A program made the translations under genes and the position numbers. The notes under the pieces are model-generated. The model saw only the letters and a list, made by a program, of their open reading frames with translations, made no database searches and was not told where the DNA came from. A stretch of DNA of 64,000 nt. Source: Cycas panzhihuaensis (taxonomy: Eukaryota > Cycadophyta). Of the stretch, positions 35,906-47,456 are shown in pieces. Positions within the stretch are counted from its first letter, which is position 1. The number at the start of each line of letters is the position of its first letter. The DNA is taken from the NCBI GenBank assembly GCA_023213395.1, contig CM041465.1:121341741-121405740 (forward strand), written 5' to 3'.

Positions 35906-36915
35906 TTATCCTCTTCTGCAAACTGATTTGTGTGGCATTGATTGCCACCTCTGAAACCCCCCCTTCCTCTTTGACCTCCTCGATATGCACCTTGATTTAG
36001 TCGAGGGGGATAGTACTGTTGTTGTTGCTGAAACTGCTGCTACTGCTGGAAATACTGACGAGGCTATTGTTGCCTTTGATGCTGCTGATGTGGCTACTAT
36101 TGATGTGTACACTGAAGGTTGGCTTTCTTCTTTCGGCAATCAGGAGCTATGTGACCAACCTTGCCACAATAATAACAAATGACATTGGCTTTTGAGGTGC
36201 CAATTTTCATATTCCCAAACTATTTTGTGAATGAAGGTTTGGGATTTTGCTTGGCCTTCAACTTGGCCGTGAATGCTCTTGAAGTAGATAGTCCATCATC
36301 ATTTTCTTTGTCATAAATTTACTCTTCTTGAAGTAATAAACTCTCAAGTTGGTTGAAGGACATGTCTGAAAGAGAGCCATCTTGTGTAACAGATGAGATG
36401 AAACCATTGAAATCTTTAGGCAAAGCTTGAATAGTGGTTGTTATAAGTTCATCCCTAGAAGCAGGTTTGCCTAAAGTATTCAATTCATTACAAATTTCTT
36501 TGATAGAAGTAAGAAATGCCAACGTAGGCTTTACATATTTTATAGAATAAAGTTTTTCTTTCACCAACAAAATACGAGCTTCATCTTGCCTTTTATACAA
36601 AGAGGACAAAATGTCCCAAGCTTCCTTAGATGTTTCAGCATTTTAAATGTTTTGGTCAACATTCACATCAATAACCATATGTGAAAATGCCAAGGCTATT
36701 TCATCCTTGGCCTCCCAAGTAGCAATATAATTAGCATCAGGATCAACAACACCACCATCAATCTCCATAGGTACAGGTAAAGGAATTCTTCTAAAAACAA
36801 AGCCCCAAAGTTCATTCATCTTTAAGAGGTTTTGTGTTTGCCTCTTCCAATGTTGATAGTTCTCTTGACCTGTTAACTTGATTATGCATGCATTAAGCAT
36901 GTTTAAAGCAGCCAT
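35906..36915 (-). pseudogene. E2 gag with CCHC knuckle
   Basis: It starts at 36915 (MAALNMLNACIIKLTGQENY). The body includes WEAKDEIALAFSHMVIDVNV and SSLYKRQDEARILLVKEKLY. An intact CCHC knuckle, CYYCGKVGHIAPDC, is at 36136-36177. A Q/S-rich tail follows. A stop near 36640 and a frameshift before the knuckle break the gene. Confidence 0.87.
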
Positions 36916-39390
36916 GTTAAAGTTGTAAAGAGTTTGAAGCTAGCAGATGACTTGGAAACTCAATGCTTTCATTACTTAAGTTTTACCTTCTAACAAAACC
37001 AACACTCTTGATCTTACTAGAAGATCTAACAATTGAATGGAGTGATGAGGGGTGGAGGACTAGACAAAAGAGTTGGTCGAACCTTGATCTATAGAAGAGA
37101 TCTGACAGTTGACCAAGCGAAATCTAAGGCAAGGCATGTAGGGTTGATTTGCATAGACGTACCATGCTTTCCCTGGGATTCATAGCCCCAATAACACCCT
37201 TTTCGAATCTCTTTTCCCTCAAGAAACCTTATTTGTTGTGCACCGACCATATGGTTAGTTGGTCCCCTATGAAATGTACCAAGCTTAAGGTTATTTTAGA
37301 GGCAAGGTTTGAACCTTTTTCGAGCCTCTCCAACAAGATTTTAAAAGTCACTTTTAGAAGATTAAAGTGGACTTGGGATTTATTTTATTTGGATGACGTA
37401 CTTATGAAATATGTTTGATCAAGTTTACAATGAAAAAGGCTTCAAAGGAATCAACTTAGTACATCAAATGAACACTTAGAAGTGTTGTTACAAAAGAATT
37501 TTATGAAGTGAAAGAGTGCTATATAAATCCAAGTAAAATATGCTCGAGTATAATGTGTTTTGAAAAGAAAATATGCACTTGAAAAAATGCTAAGTACTTA
37601 ATGAAGGAATGCATTGCCTTGTGATGAAAGTATAAGTTGGTTCCTTTTAATGCTCAAACTTAAAGAGAAGAAGGCTAGTTGTGAAATGAAGACACCAAAC
37701 ACCAAGTATTGGGACTTTAAAATAGTCCCAATGATAAAAAAATAAAGTCATTTTATTAAGAGAAAGTGTTCTTGAGCCCCTTTTTGTGACTAAGGGCAAT
37801 AGGTCACCATGCAAGGTGCCTTAGAGAAAATGTTGAGATAGTGATAAATATCACTTTCACAAAGTATTAACACTTTAAAAATCACTTTAACAAGGCCTTT
37901 TAACACTTGTACAACATCAAATAAGTGTTAAGGAAAGCTTGAAATGCGAAAATAAAGGCTGAAATTCTTTTTTTTTTTTTGTAACTTGAATGACAAGGAC
38001 ACCTTGCAGGAAGCCTTAGGAAGCACTTTAAAACAAGTGCTTTTAGCCTTCAACGATAAGAAAATGACTAAACATCAGTCGTTTAATAAATTCACTATGT
38101 ATCAATGAAGAATTTTGACTTTTAAAAGTGAAAAAAGATGAATTTTTCCTTAAAAAATCATAAACATTAGGTCACCATTTAAGGTGCCTTTAATGAAAAA
38201 ATGCTTAAAAAAGGAAATATTTTCACGTTTTAATGTGAATAATCACTAAAAATCACTTGAATTAGTCTTTTTAACACTAAAGTTAAATTATTAGTGTCAA
38301 AAAACTAAAAAACAACTGAAAAATGATTGACTTTGGCTTAGAAAAGTGATTAAAAAACACTTAAAAAAAAGGTGAACTTTAGAACTTTTAAAAAATGTAA
38401 AAAAGAATATTCTTAGTAATATAATGTAAAGTTATAAGTCTAAAGTTATGAAGATGAAATTTTGAAAAAAACATAAATAGATTTGGTCACGTTGCCACCT
38501 GCACGCCTCTGTGAGGCTTCAAAGAAATCGAACTCGCAAACCAGAGATCGGATTGAGCCCAAACTTTAGATGGAGGGTGTTAATACCTGTACGGAGGTTC
38601 TTCTAAAATTTCATGTCTTTTCATTGATTGTGAAGGGAGAACAGAGCAGAGAAGGTAAATTGGAGGACGCACGGCCATGGAGTGTAAAACATGAGTTGTA
38701 TGACTTTTCAGGGTTTTAAACCCACAAACGACTCACTCAATCTCTTCTCTGAAGTTTGCTACAGTTGCATGTAGGGTTATAATGTGTACAACCAACTTGG
38801 ATTGAAGAAAATGAGTGAAAAATCTCTATTTTTGATGTAGAAATCACTGGGAACAGTGATAAAACAACTCAACTCTGCTAAGAAACATCAGATAACAGTT
38901 ACAGATCATAAATATAAGCTTGAGAACTGATTTATAGTCAATAACAGGCTAAATAAAATCATCACTAGAGATTTGGTGTTTTTCAGTGGGGTTTGAGGGC
39001 TGAAAATGCCCATAATTTGATCCACAGCATGCAGGAAGTCTGACACTTGAAATAATCTCAATCGGTGAGATTGAAAAATCATCATAATACTCCAGCACCC
39101 TGATTTGCATGAAGAACCAGCTGAAAAGTCAATTTTTTAGTGAAAAAACCACAAAAAAACGTGAGTAAATTAGCTCAAAACCCTTGAAGGAGATTCGAAA
39201 AAATTTCAGATATGAGTATAATAAGCTCCAATCTTTAAAATGCTACAGAAAAGTCTTTGATCTGCAATAGTAAGTTTAGATAAACCTTGGATCGCCTTCG
39301 AAGAGCGAAGGTCGTCACCAAGGGTTTGTAAAACCCTCTCTTAGTCTCCCTTGAAGAAGAAATCAGAACAAAGGGAACTAGTCTCCTCTA
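36916..39390 (-). other. E2 leader
   Basis: About 2.5 kb, very AT-rich, no gene. The gag-proximal part matches E1 and E3. The PBS-proximal part (about 38470-39390) is unlike either, and lacks their GC-rich repeat blocks. Confidence 0.7.
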
Positions 39391-39402
39391 GCTCTGATAC
39401 CA
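39391..39402 (-). other. E2 primer binding site (initiator Met-tRNA)
   Basis: The minus strand reads TGGTATCAGAGC, 2 bp inside the LTR. Confidence 0.93.
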
Positions 39403-39404
39403 AA

Positions 39405-39974
39405 TGTTGAGAATGCCAAAGGTTGAGAATCCCTAAGGCCTATAATACCCAAGGTCATGAAGATAGTTCACTCTAGTTCTAGAAAGCATAAGAGCATAAC
39501 TAACAAGGGAAATGAAGTAAAAGATAATCAAGATCAAAATCAAAAGAGCAAGATGATACCAAAGTGGGAGGAGATGAATTAGTCCAACTCCAAAGGAATA
39601 CTAGTTGATTAGCAAACTGATAGCATAACATTACAACCCCAACTCTACATATGAGACATGAGGAGAGGTCTCAATATAGAGAAACTGAGAATACCTAACA
39701 GCGTTGGATGTTTGACAAGTGGGAAACATCCAAGCTACATGCAATGCATGTTTTGCATGTCATGCATGAAGGACATGTGTCCTTTTAGGTTCTCAAATGA
39801 ACAAAGATGCATGAGGGTCCATTTGACCCTTTAGTGACAATGTTGTGTCACTAGAAAGAATGTGGGTATGCACTTTATCACTTAAGTGATAAATCGCACC
39901 ATAAAGTACAAATAATGAATGAAAGAATAAAGTGAATAAAGCACATACTTAGCATGTAAACATAAGGTTTAATA
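39405..39974 (-). repeat. E2 5' LTR
   Basis: 570 bp, TGTTGAGAATGCC ... GGTTTAATA. Compared with the 3' LTR it has a short duplication near the start (a second GTTGAGAAT) and an extra GCATGTTTT near 39750. Confidence 0.9.
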
Positions 39975-40034
39975 CCCCCCCCTTTACTGTTTACAATGTT
40001 AAGTCAGATGCTAAGACCATCTCTAAATTTTACA
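39975..40034 (-). repeat. Extra pol-end and polypurine-tract copy outside E2 5' LTR
   Basis: Eight C, then TTTACTGTTTACAATG and on to ATCTCTAAATTTTACA, nearly identical to 32768-32827. It ends in CA exactly at the E5 junction, so E2 appears to have integrated with this fragment as its outer end. Confidence 0.9.
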
Positions 40035-40039
40035 GTCTC

Positions 40040-40819
40040 TACTCCTATTCTACTACTTTATGTAAAGTCTTTTGCTATTTGCAACATTAATAATTAATTT
40101 TGGCATTTTTGGCATGGACATATTGCAAATGATAGGTTGAAAATGCTTAAAAAATTTAATATGGTTGATGGATTACTTAATGATATTACAATAAATTCTT
40201 TTGTTTGCAAAGGTTGTGTGATGGGTAAATAACGCAGGTTTCAGTTTCAAGAAAGCAACTGGAGAGCATAGAAAAGATTGGAGTTGATTCATAGTAATAT
40301 ATATGGACCAATCACACCAAATTTTGTTAATGGTGATGGGTATTTCCTTACTTTTATAGATGACTTTAGTAGAAAAGCTTGGGTGTTTTTAATCTTTAGC
40401 AAGTTAGAAGTCTTTGATGTTTTTAAAAAATTCAAAGCTCAAGTTGAATTAGAAAGCAGGCACAATATACATGGCATTCATAGACAGATTACTAGTCCTT
40501 ATACTCCACAATCTAATAGAGTGGAGTAGTTGAAAGATTAAATAGAACTGTAATAGAAATGGCTAGATGTATGATAAAAGAAAAAGGAGTATCTCATGCA
40601 TATTGCATTGAAGCTGTTAATACTATTGTTTATCTTATAAATATAAGTCCCATAAAAACTCTTGATAAACTTACTCTGGAAGAAGCATGGTCAAGCAGGA
40701 AACTTGACGTAAGTCATCTCATAGTTTTTGGAAGCACTACTTATATACACATTCTTGGTAAAAAAAGGTTTAAATTAGATGACAAAAGCATTAAATGTGT
40801 TATGATTGGATATAGTAAT
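40040..40819 (+). pseudogene. E5 integrase core
   Basis: The plus strand continues E5 after E2. It has a degenerate HH pair (FWHFWHGHIANDRLK), a CC pair (CKGCVMGK), the core with LIHSNIYGPI (first D now N), FIDDFSRKAWVF, and after a frame change EMARCMIKEKGVSHAYCIEA. Between ESRHNIHG and IHRQITSPYTPQ the usual TDNGGEF segment (second catalytic D) is missing by about 20 codons. The enzyme is dead. It ends at the E3 target GTAAT in the CVMIGYSN motif. Confidence 0.87.
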
Positions 40820-41348
40820 TGTCAGAATGGGCCACAATGGCCTCATAGGTCCAAGATCATAGTAAAACACAAAAGCATACATGCATTAAGCATAAACACA
40901 AAGAGAGAAATAGGAGCAAGATAATGATACCAAAAGTGTGGTGTTGGAATTGGTCCAACCACCAAAGAATGCTCAGCTTGATTAGCAAACTGACAGAATA
41001 ACAAAGTAGCTCCAACTCTTAATGAGAAACAATGAAGAGAGGCCTTATTAAATAGAGGGAGATGAGAGGCCAAAGGCTATTGCATGATTGACAAGTGTCA
41101 ATCATGCAATGCATGCTTGCATGAAGGATAAGTGTCCATTTGTGAGCAAAAATGCAAGGGGGTCATTTAACCCTCAAGTGACAATGTTATGTCACTAGAC
41201 ATAAAGTGGGTGTGTACTTTATCACTTAAGTGATAAAGGCACCCCTAAAGTACAAAAGTGCACATAATACATTGAAGTGCACATAATACATTAACATAAA
41301 GTACATAAAGCTTAACATGTAAACATAAGATAAACATAAGGTTTAACA
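40820..41348 (-). repeat. E3 3' LTR
   Basis: 529 bp with TG...CA ends. It holds the 15-bp inverted repeat at 41079-41110 and a TTTATCACTT/AAGTGATAAA palindrome near 41220. It is followed by the polypurine tract (seven C on plus, 41349-41355). Confidence 0.95.
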
Positions 41349-41359
41349 CCCCCCCTTAT

Positions 41360-42114
41360 TGTTTACAATGTTAAGTCGGATCCCTAGACCATCTCTAAAT
41401 TTTACAAATTTCTCTCTAGATGTCTGTTGCCTGCTGCTCTGTTGGTCGATATTGAAGATTGTTCTCACCACTGTGTACATGCTCTCTGATGAAATGGTGG
41501 TGAACTTCAATATGCTTGGTCCATGCATGAAAGACGGGATTCTTGGTTAGCTTGAGCACACTCTGATTGTCGCGATGAATGCTAGTAGGCTGATCCTGCT
41601 CAAGTCCAAGTTCCCCAAGAATCCATCGTAGCTAGATAGCCTCGCAAGCTGCACTAACTGCAGCTTTGTACTCTTCTTCAGTGGAGGACAAGGTAACATT
41701 TGGTTGCTTCTTGCAACTCCATGAAACAGCTGCTGAACCAAGGGTAAAACAGTAACCCGAGGTTGATCTCCTGCTACCCTGGCATCCAGTCCAATCAGAA
41801 TCGGAGAACCCTTCCAAAGTGAAGTTCTCATTATGTGCATACTCAAGGCCAAGCTGTAATGTACCTTTGATGTACTTGAGTATGCGTTTTGTTGCCTTCC
41901 AATGCTTTTGATTGGGTTGAGACATGAATCGAGAACAAATCCCAACTGCAAATGAAATGTCTGGACGAGTGTTGGTGAGATATATAAGACTACCAATCAA
42001 CTGGCGGTAAAGAGTGGGATCTGCGGGTTCATCTTCCTCATTAAGAGTAAGCTTGGTTCCGTTCTCCATGGGTGTAGGCGCTGTCTTGCAGTCATGCATC
42101 CTGAACCTTTGCAA
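41360..42114 (-). pseudogene. E3 RNase H
   Basis: The open frame 41632-42114 (160 codons) reads YRQLIGSLIYLTNTRPDISF, then FSDSDWTGCQGSRRSTSGYC and NVTLSSTEEEYKAAVSAACE, a complete-looking copia RNase H core with its acidic residues (D in SDW, E in STE). A frame change near 41632 precedes the C-terminal part ending FRDGLGIRLNIVNNK at about 41345. Confidence 0.88.
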
Positions 42115-42179
42115 GATGTTCCAAGAATATTTTGCTTGGGAGATGAAGATATAGCCTGGCTGTTGCCATACCTCAAAGC

Positions 42180-42897
42180 CTAAAAATAATGGAGAAGTCC
42201 AAGATCAGTCATCTCGAAACTTCTCTTCAAATCATACTGGAGAATCTTTATGAGCTTAGTGTCATCACTAGTGATAACTAAGTCATCTACATACAAGGCA
42301 ATAAAAATGACATGGTTCTTTTCATGTTTGATGTACAAATTAGGATCTGAAGTAGATCGATGAAACCCATGTCTCAAGAAGTAGTCATCGATTTTTGAAT
42401 ACCATGCCCTAGGAGCTTGTTTCAAGCCATACAAGGCCTTTTTGAGGCGACACACTAAATGCTCCTTGCCTTGTTCTTTGTAACCAGGAGGTTGCTCCAA
42501 GTATACCTCCTCTTGAAGATTGCCATTAAGAAAGGCGCTCTTCACATCCATCTGATAAATTGGCCATTTGCATTGTGTTACTAAGGCCAAAAGAAGTCTG
42601 ATGGTATTCATATTCGCCACTGGTGCAAAGGTTTCCTCATAATCAATGCCTTCCTTTTGTTTGAATCCCTTTCCCACAAGGCGTGCCTTTTGACGCTTAA
42701 GTGTACCATCAAAATGAAATTGGTCTTATAGATCCATTTACAACTGATTGCCTATTTATGTGGAGGTAATTCGACCAAATCCCATGTGCCATTCTTGTGA
42801 ATAGAATGGATCTCCTCATCCATGGCAACCTTCCAATTGTCATTTTTTGAAGCCTGCTCAAAGGTAGAAGGTTCATCAACGAAAGCACTTCAGCCAT
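42180..42897 (-). pseudogene. E3 reverse transcriptase
   Basis: The 42180-42677 frame (165 codons) holds [58 protein letters not shown] and an intact catalytic YVDD at 42282-42293 ([17 protein letters not shown]). A 1-bp problem near 42700 separates it from its N-terminus (42709-42897), and a stop or shift near 42180 separates RNase H. It is the only element of the E1/E2/E3 group here with an intact YVDD. Confidence 0.9.
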
Positions 42898-44033
42898 AAG
42901 TGCAAAATTTGTTTGCTGCCTATATTTCGATGGATGTTTCCCTTCAATAATGTGACCGTCACCCTTAGTTTGAGTACACCATTTAGGTAACTTTTGAAAT
43001 GAAGTAGCATGAACCTCAATGTCTTATGATCTAAGTGATTGATCAACAGAAGATGATGTGCAAGGTTCAAGTGGAGCAGAAGATGATGAAGTGGACGGTC
43101 CAAGAAAGTGCGAGATGAAGTACATGGTGTAGAAGATTGAGAGGGAGGGAAGTCCTCAACAATCTTTTTGCCTTTATCAATGGGGGGTTGGATAGATGCC
43201 ACATCCAACTCTTTCTGATCGTCTTCAACAAAGATTACATCTCTTGAGAGATGCATTTTTCTTCCAACTGGATTATACAACTTGTAGGCCTTGCTATGAA
43301 TGGCATATCCTACAAAGATGCATTTGAGACTATGCTTATCTAACTTTGTCCTTTGCTGATCAGGTATGTGTATATATGCAGTGCACCCAAATGTCCTCAA
43401 ATGGCTGATAGTCGGTTTCTTACCAGTCCATGCCTCCTCAGGTGTAATGTTGGTGACTGCTGTAGTAGGACTCCGATTGGCCACATAGGCAGCTGTATGA
43501 AATGCTTCGGCCCAGTAAGCTCGAGGAAGTCCTTTCGCATGCATCATAGTTTTGGCTTTATTGGCCAAAGTTCTATTCATCCTTTCGGAGACTCCATTTT
43601 GTTGAGGAGTATGAGGAACTGTAAGTTGTCTCTGAATCCCATTATCCTTGCAGTATTGGTTGAATTCATTTGAAGTGAATTCACCTCGATTATCTGTCCT
43701 TAATATTCCAATCGAATAGCCATATTCATTTTCTACTTCAGCTTTGAATTCTTTGAACTTAGAGAATGCTTCTGATTTGTGCTTTATGAAGTAGACCCAG
43801 ACTTTATGAGAAAAGTCATCAATGAAGGAGATGTAGTACAATGCTCCTCCAAATGATTGAGTGGACATGGGTCCACATAAGTCTGAGTGAATCAACTGCA
43901 AGGGATAAGATGCACGCCAAGGTTTGCCTTTAGGAAAAGGCAAGCGATGCTGAGTCCCCATTATGCAAGCTTCGCAAAGACATTTTGAACCATATATCTT
44001 CGGAAGCCCATATACCATGTTCTTGTTCATCAT
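42876..44033 (-). pseudogene. E3 integrase
   Basis: A 385-codon open frame with the CC pair (CLCEACIMG), LIHSDLCGPMS, ILRTDNRGEFTSNEF (usual GG is RG) and QQNGVSERMNRTLANKAK, so the D, D and E of the core are present. It ends FVGYAIHSKAYKLYNP, then a Ser/Pro/His-rich linker. The HH pair lies just upstream in another frame (near 44070). It catalyses cDNA insertion in an active element. It is the longest open frame in the window. Confidence 0.92.
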
Positions 44034-44062
44034 CTACTTCAGATTATCTAGGCTTAAGTGAC

Positions 44063-44500
44063 CTAGACGTTGATGCCACAATTGCATTTTTGACAAAGAT
44101 ATAGTGACCATGGAACCAGAATAAACAGAATTAAGTGTATGTTATTGGCATCCAATTTGTAAAGACCTTGATCCTCATATGCAACAACTACAATCTGGTC
44201 ATTTTTGTCACTAATGATACATTTCCCATTCTTGAATAAAACGCTCATCTGTTGCTTGTCCAACTTGCTAACAGATAGCAAACTTTTCTCCATGGAAGGA
44301 ATGAAATATGCATCACTATTGGGAAATGTGGAGGAAGGATTTTTTGAAGAGTGGGAAGGAGTTATTGTGCCTAGGCCTGAAATCTCGACAGATTCATTAT
44401 TTCCAAAGGTCACTGATTGACCTTTACCTTCCTTAATATTGGAAAGAAGTTCTTCACTCCCTGTCATATGCTATGTGGCTCCTAAATCAACGATCCAAGT
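44063..44500 (-). pseudogene. E3 protease
   Basis: The catalytic box at 44477-44488 reads DLGA (WIVDLGAT) and a stop follows three residues later, where the copia consensus is DSGAS.HMT. The downstream frame (44063-44467) is open: SEELLSNIKEGKGQSVTFGN and YFIPSMEKSLLSVSKLDKQQ. The protease is inactive. Confidence 0.87.
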
Positions 44501-44582
44501 GTGATCATCCTTGGATGAGTGATATGCACAAAATAGTTTGTCTTCATCGGCAAACTGATTAAAGTGGCGTTTGTAGCCACCT

Positions 44583-45530
44583 CTATAACCCGCCCTTCCT
44601 CTTTGACCTCCTCGATAGGCACCTCGATTTGGTCGAGGGGATTCTATTATTGTTAAATTTCTTTGAAATCTCTGTTGATATTGTTGCCTTGGCTGTTGTT
44701 GTCTTTGTCCTTGTGGTCATTTGTTGTTGTTCTTCTTTGTCGGCGTAGATCTGCTTCTTTTCGCAATCGGTGCAATGTGGCGGGTTGCCACAATAATGAC
44801 ATACAACATTGGACTTTGAGGAGCCAATGTTCATGTTTCCAAACTGCTTTGTGAATGCAGGTTTGGAGATCTGATTGGCCTTTGACTTGGCCGTGAAAGC
44901 ACCTGGTGTAGATGGTTCTTCATTGTCCTTAGAATAAATCTGCTCTTCTTGAAGCAATAAGCTTTCAAGTTCTTTAAATGTCATCTTCTTAAGTGAACCA
45001 TCTCGAGTGGTAGATGAAATGAAGTCGTTGTAGTCCTTTGGCAATGCTTTGGTGATGGAAGTGATGAGCTCATCGCTTGTTGCAGGACTACCTAGAGTAT
45101 TCAGTTCATTACATACCTTCTTAATGAAGGAAAGAAAAGCCGACATAGGCTTGGCAAACTTAACAGAATACAGTTTGGCTTTCACCATCAAAATGCGAGC
45201 TTCATTTCGCCTTTCGTACAATGAGGACAAAGTGTCCCAAACTTCTTTAGAAGTTCTAGCAGAAGAGATATTTTGGTCCACATGCACATCCACAATCATA
45301 TGAAGAAATGCCAAAGCAATCTCGTCTTTGGCTTCCCAAGCAGCAACACGTTCATAATCAACATCATCTTCATCATCGTTAACAAGTGCAGGATTGGGGA
45401 TTCTCCCAGAAACATATCCCCAGAATTCATTCATTATCAAGAGGTTTTGTGTAATTCTTTTCCATTCTTGATAATTTCCTTGTCCTGTTAATCTTATTGT
45501 GCATGCATTGAGCATGTTAATAGCAGCCAT
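44583..45530 (-). CDS. E3 gag
   Basis: A 315-codon open frame starting MAAINMLNACTIRLTGQGNY at 45530, a start shared with E1 and E2. The body has WEAKDEIALAFLHMIVDVHV, SSLYERRNEARILMVKAKLY and LPKDYNDFISSTTRDGSLKK. The knuckle reads CHYCGNPPHCTDC, shortened and with altered spacing compared with CHYCGKPGHIAPEC in E1, and small deletions account for the change. The capsid part could still be made. Nucleocapsid function is doubtful. Confidence 0.88.
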   Translation of the reverse strand: MAAINMLNACTIRLTGQGNYQEWKRITQNLLIMNEFWGYVSGRIPNPALVNDDEDDVDYERVAAWEAKDEIALAFLHMIVDVHVDQNISSARTSKEVWDTLSSLYERRNEARILMVKAKLYSVKFAKPMSAFLSFIKKVCNELNTLGSPATSDELITSITKALPKDYNDFISSTTRDGSLKKMTFKELESLLLQEEQIYSKDNEEPSTPGAFTAKSKANQISKPAFTKQFGNMNIGSSKSNVVCHYCGNPPHCTDCEKKQIYADKEEQQQMTTRTKTTTAKATISTEISKKFNNNRIPSTKSRCLSRRSKRKGGL

Positions 45531-47442
45531 GTTTCACTTGTATGCTTAAAAGCTAGCAAATAACTTGGTAACTTCAAAGCTTTGTCGCTTAAGTTCCACC
45601 TTCTAACGAAACCACCAGTCCTGATTTTACAAGAAGATCCAACGACTAGGTGGAGTGATGAGGGGTGGAGGACTTCGGCTATTGAGTTGGTCCAAGTTAA
45701 ATGTAGCAGAGGCAAGGTTTAAACCTTTTTCGAGCCTCCCCAACCAGATTTTAAATTCACTTTTAAAAAGTTTTAAAGTGAATTTTTAAGGTACATTTAC
45801 TTGGATAATGTACTTGGCTTTGATTAAGCTTACAATGAGAGGCTTCTTAAGAAGCAAGTACATGAGAATAATGAGCACTTTGATTAAGTGTTTTAAGTGC
45901 TTTTAAAATCCAAGTAAAATGTTGAAGTGCTTGAGTACAATATGTTTTGCAAATGTAAGTACTTTGAGAGTTTAGTACTTAGTGAAAAATGATGTAAAAC
46001 CTTGATGATGAGTGTAAAAGCAGGTTCGTTTTAATGCTCCAAAGCTAATGTAGAGAGAACCACTTGCCAAATTGTACGAAATGTACGCCAAACACCAAGC
46101 GAACACCAAGCAGCAAGTTGTTGAGACTTTAAAATAGTCCCAACAATCCAACAGAAAGAGTGATTTTATTAAGTACAAGTATTCAACCTCCTTTTTGAGA
46201 TTTTGAAGGCTATGGGACACCTTGCAAGGTGCCAAAAAATCAGCTCAAATGGTGATGAGTGTCACCTTTACAATATGAACATGCTTATTAACCACTTCAA
46301 TTAAGCTTTTAATGCTTTTATAGCATTTAAATGAGTGCTAAAAGAGCTTAAAAAAAACAAAAAATGAAGGCTGAAATCAACATTTTTTGCAACTTTGCAT
46401 CAATACAAGACCGCACAGGGAGTCTTTACAAGCACTTAAGTCATGTAACTTCAATCTTTAAAGAGAGGAGAATGACTTAGCATAAGTCATTTTATGAGTC
46501 CTCTATCCACCAAGAAAATTTGAATCCTCTTAAAGTACTAAAAAGTACTTTTATGTTCCACTTGAAAAAGCTTTATAAAGGAGGATGAGTCTTGCTAAAA
46601 ATCCTCTCAAAGCATTTAAGTCACCAAAAGTCTTGAAATATCTCTTAAGATATTCTCCAAACAAAGCTAAGGAAAAGTCTTAAGAATTAAAAACCTGAAT
46701 AGGCTTGAAATCTTCTTTTAAAACAAGGGACCCCTCTTAATTAACAATTCTATTCTCTTAATTAAAGGAACTTTATAAAAGGGACCTTGATTAAAATGAG
46801 CATATACTTAGTAATATGCTAAATTGCATATACCATATAATTTTTGGGCCAAAAATCGAATTCGATTTTGGCGGCTCCCGGCTTCGTGTAGGCAACTCGA
46901 ACCTTCTGTGGCGGCTCCGTGACTGCGTACTTCTCCGTGCAACCCCTCTGTGAGCAGACACCGTGCGGTCCTCGTGCAGATTGCTCCCGTGGCTCCTCCG
47001 TGCAGGGCTGTGTCTTCCGTGCGGATGTTTCTTTGCACAGGCCCGTCCGTGCGTGTGCAGGGCTTCCTTGCTGGCCCGTGTGCAGGGTTTCCTTCGTGCG
47101 CAGGTGCAGGGAAAAGATAGAGGCAGGTTCCTCCGTGGATAGTCTTCCGTGCAGGCCCGTGAACCGCGTCTTCAGACAGGTCTTCAGCCACGTGCATGTC
47201 CCGAGTGCAAGAAGAACAGAGGGACAGAAGGACGTGCGGCTCCCATCCAGTGCAGGTTCATGTGGAAGCTTCCTTGTGCAGGAAGGGACAGAGGAATAGA
47301 GAGACGTGCAGGGCGGCAGCAGAGGCGACTCTTGTGCTGGACAGTGCAGGCCCAACGTACACACAGGTACACAGAGGTACAGACAGATTTATGGCTAGCA
47401 CCACCAAACCGAGCTCAAAAGTGCAAAGGATACCAAGACTAA
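45531..47442 (-). other. E3 leader with GC-rich block
   Basis: The gag-proximal part matches E1 and E2. From about 46830 to 47440 the sequence is GC-rich with repeated words such as CCGTGCAGG and TCCGTGC. Long ORFs on both strands (up to 181 codons, 46819-47364) are by-products of this composition: no start context, domain or family counterpart. Confidence 0.75.
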
Positions 47443-47454
47443 GCTCTGATACCA
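47443..47454 (-). other. E3 primer binding site (initiator Met-tRNA)
   Basis: The minus strand reads TGGTATCAGAGC, 2 bp inside the 5' LTR. Confidence 0.95.
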
Positions 47455-47456
47455 AA

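Larger units (their letters stand above)
32220..40034 (-). mobile_element. E2: copia element with an extended right end
   Basis: LTRs at 32220-32767 and 39405-39974 flank minus-strand copia gag-pol with a Met primer site. Beyond the 5' LTR lie 60 more bases (39975-40034) that duplicate the polypurine tract and the end of pol found at 32768-32827. The whole unit starts TG and ends CA, and is flanked by GTCTT (32215-32219) and GTCTC (40035-40039). Taking it out leaves the E5 frame continuous. It belongs to the E1/E3 group but is a distinct subfamily: both LTRs end TTTAATA, not TTTAACA. Confidence 0.9.

Noticed and set aside
46819-47364. 181-codon minus ORF and overlapping plus ORFs in GC-rich leader of E3
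   Set aside because: Composition-driven: long ORFs occur on both strands over the same repeat words, with no motif and no counterpart in E1 or E2.
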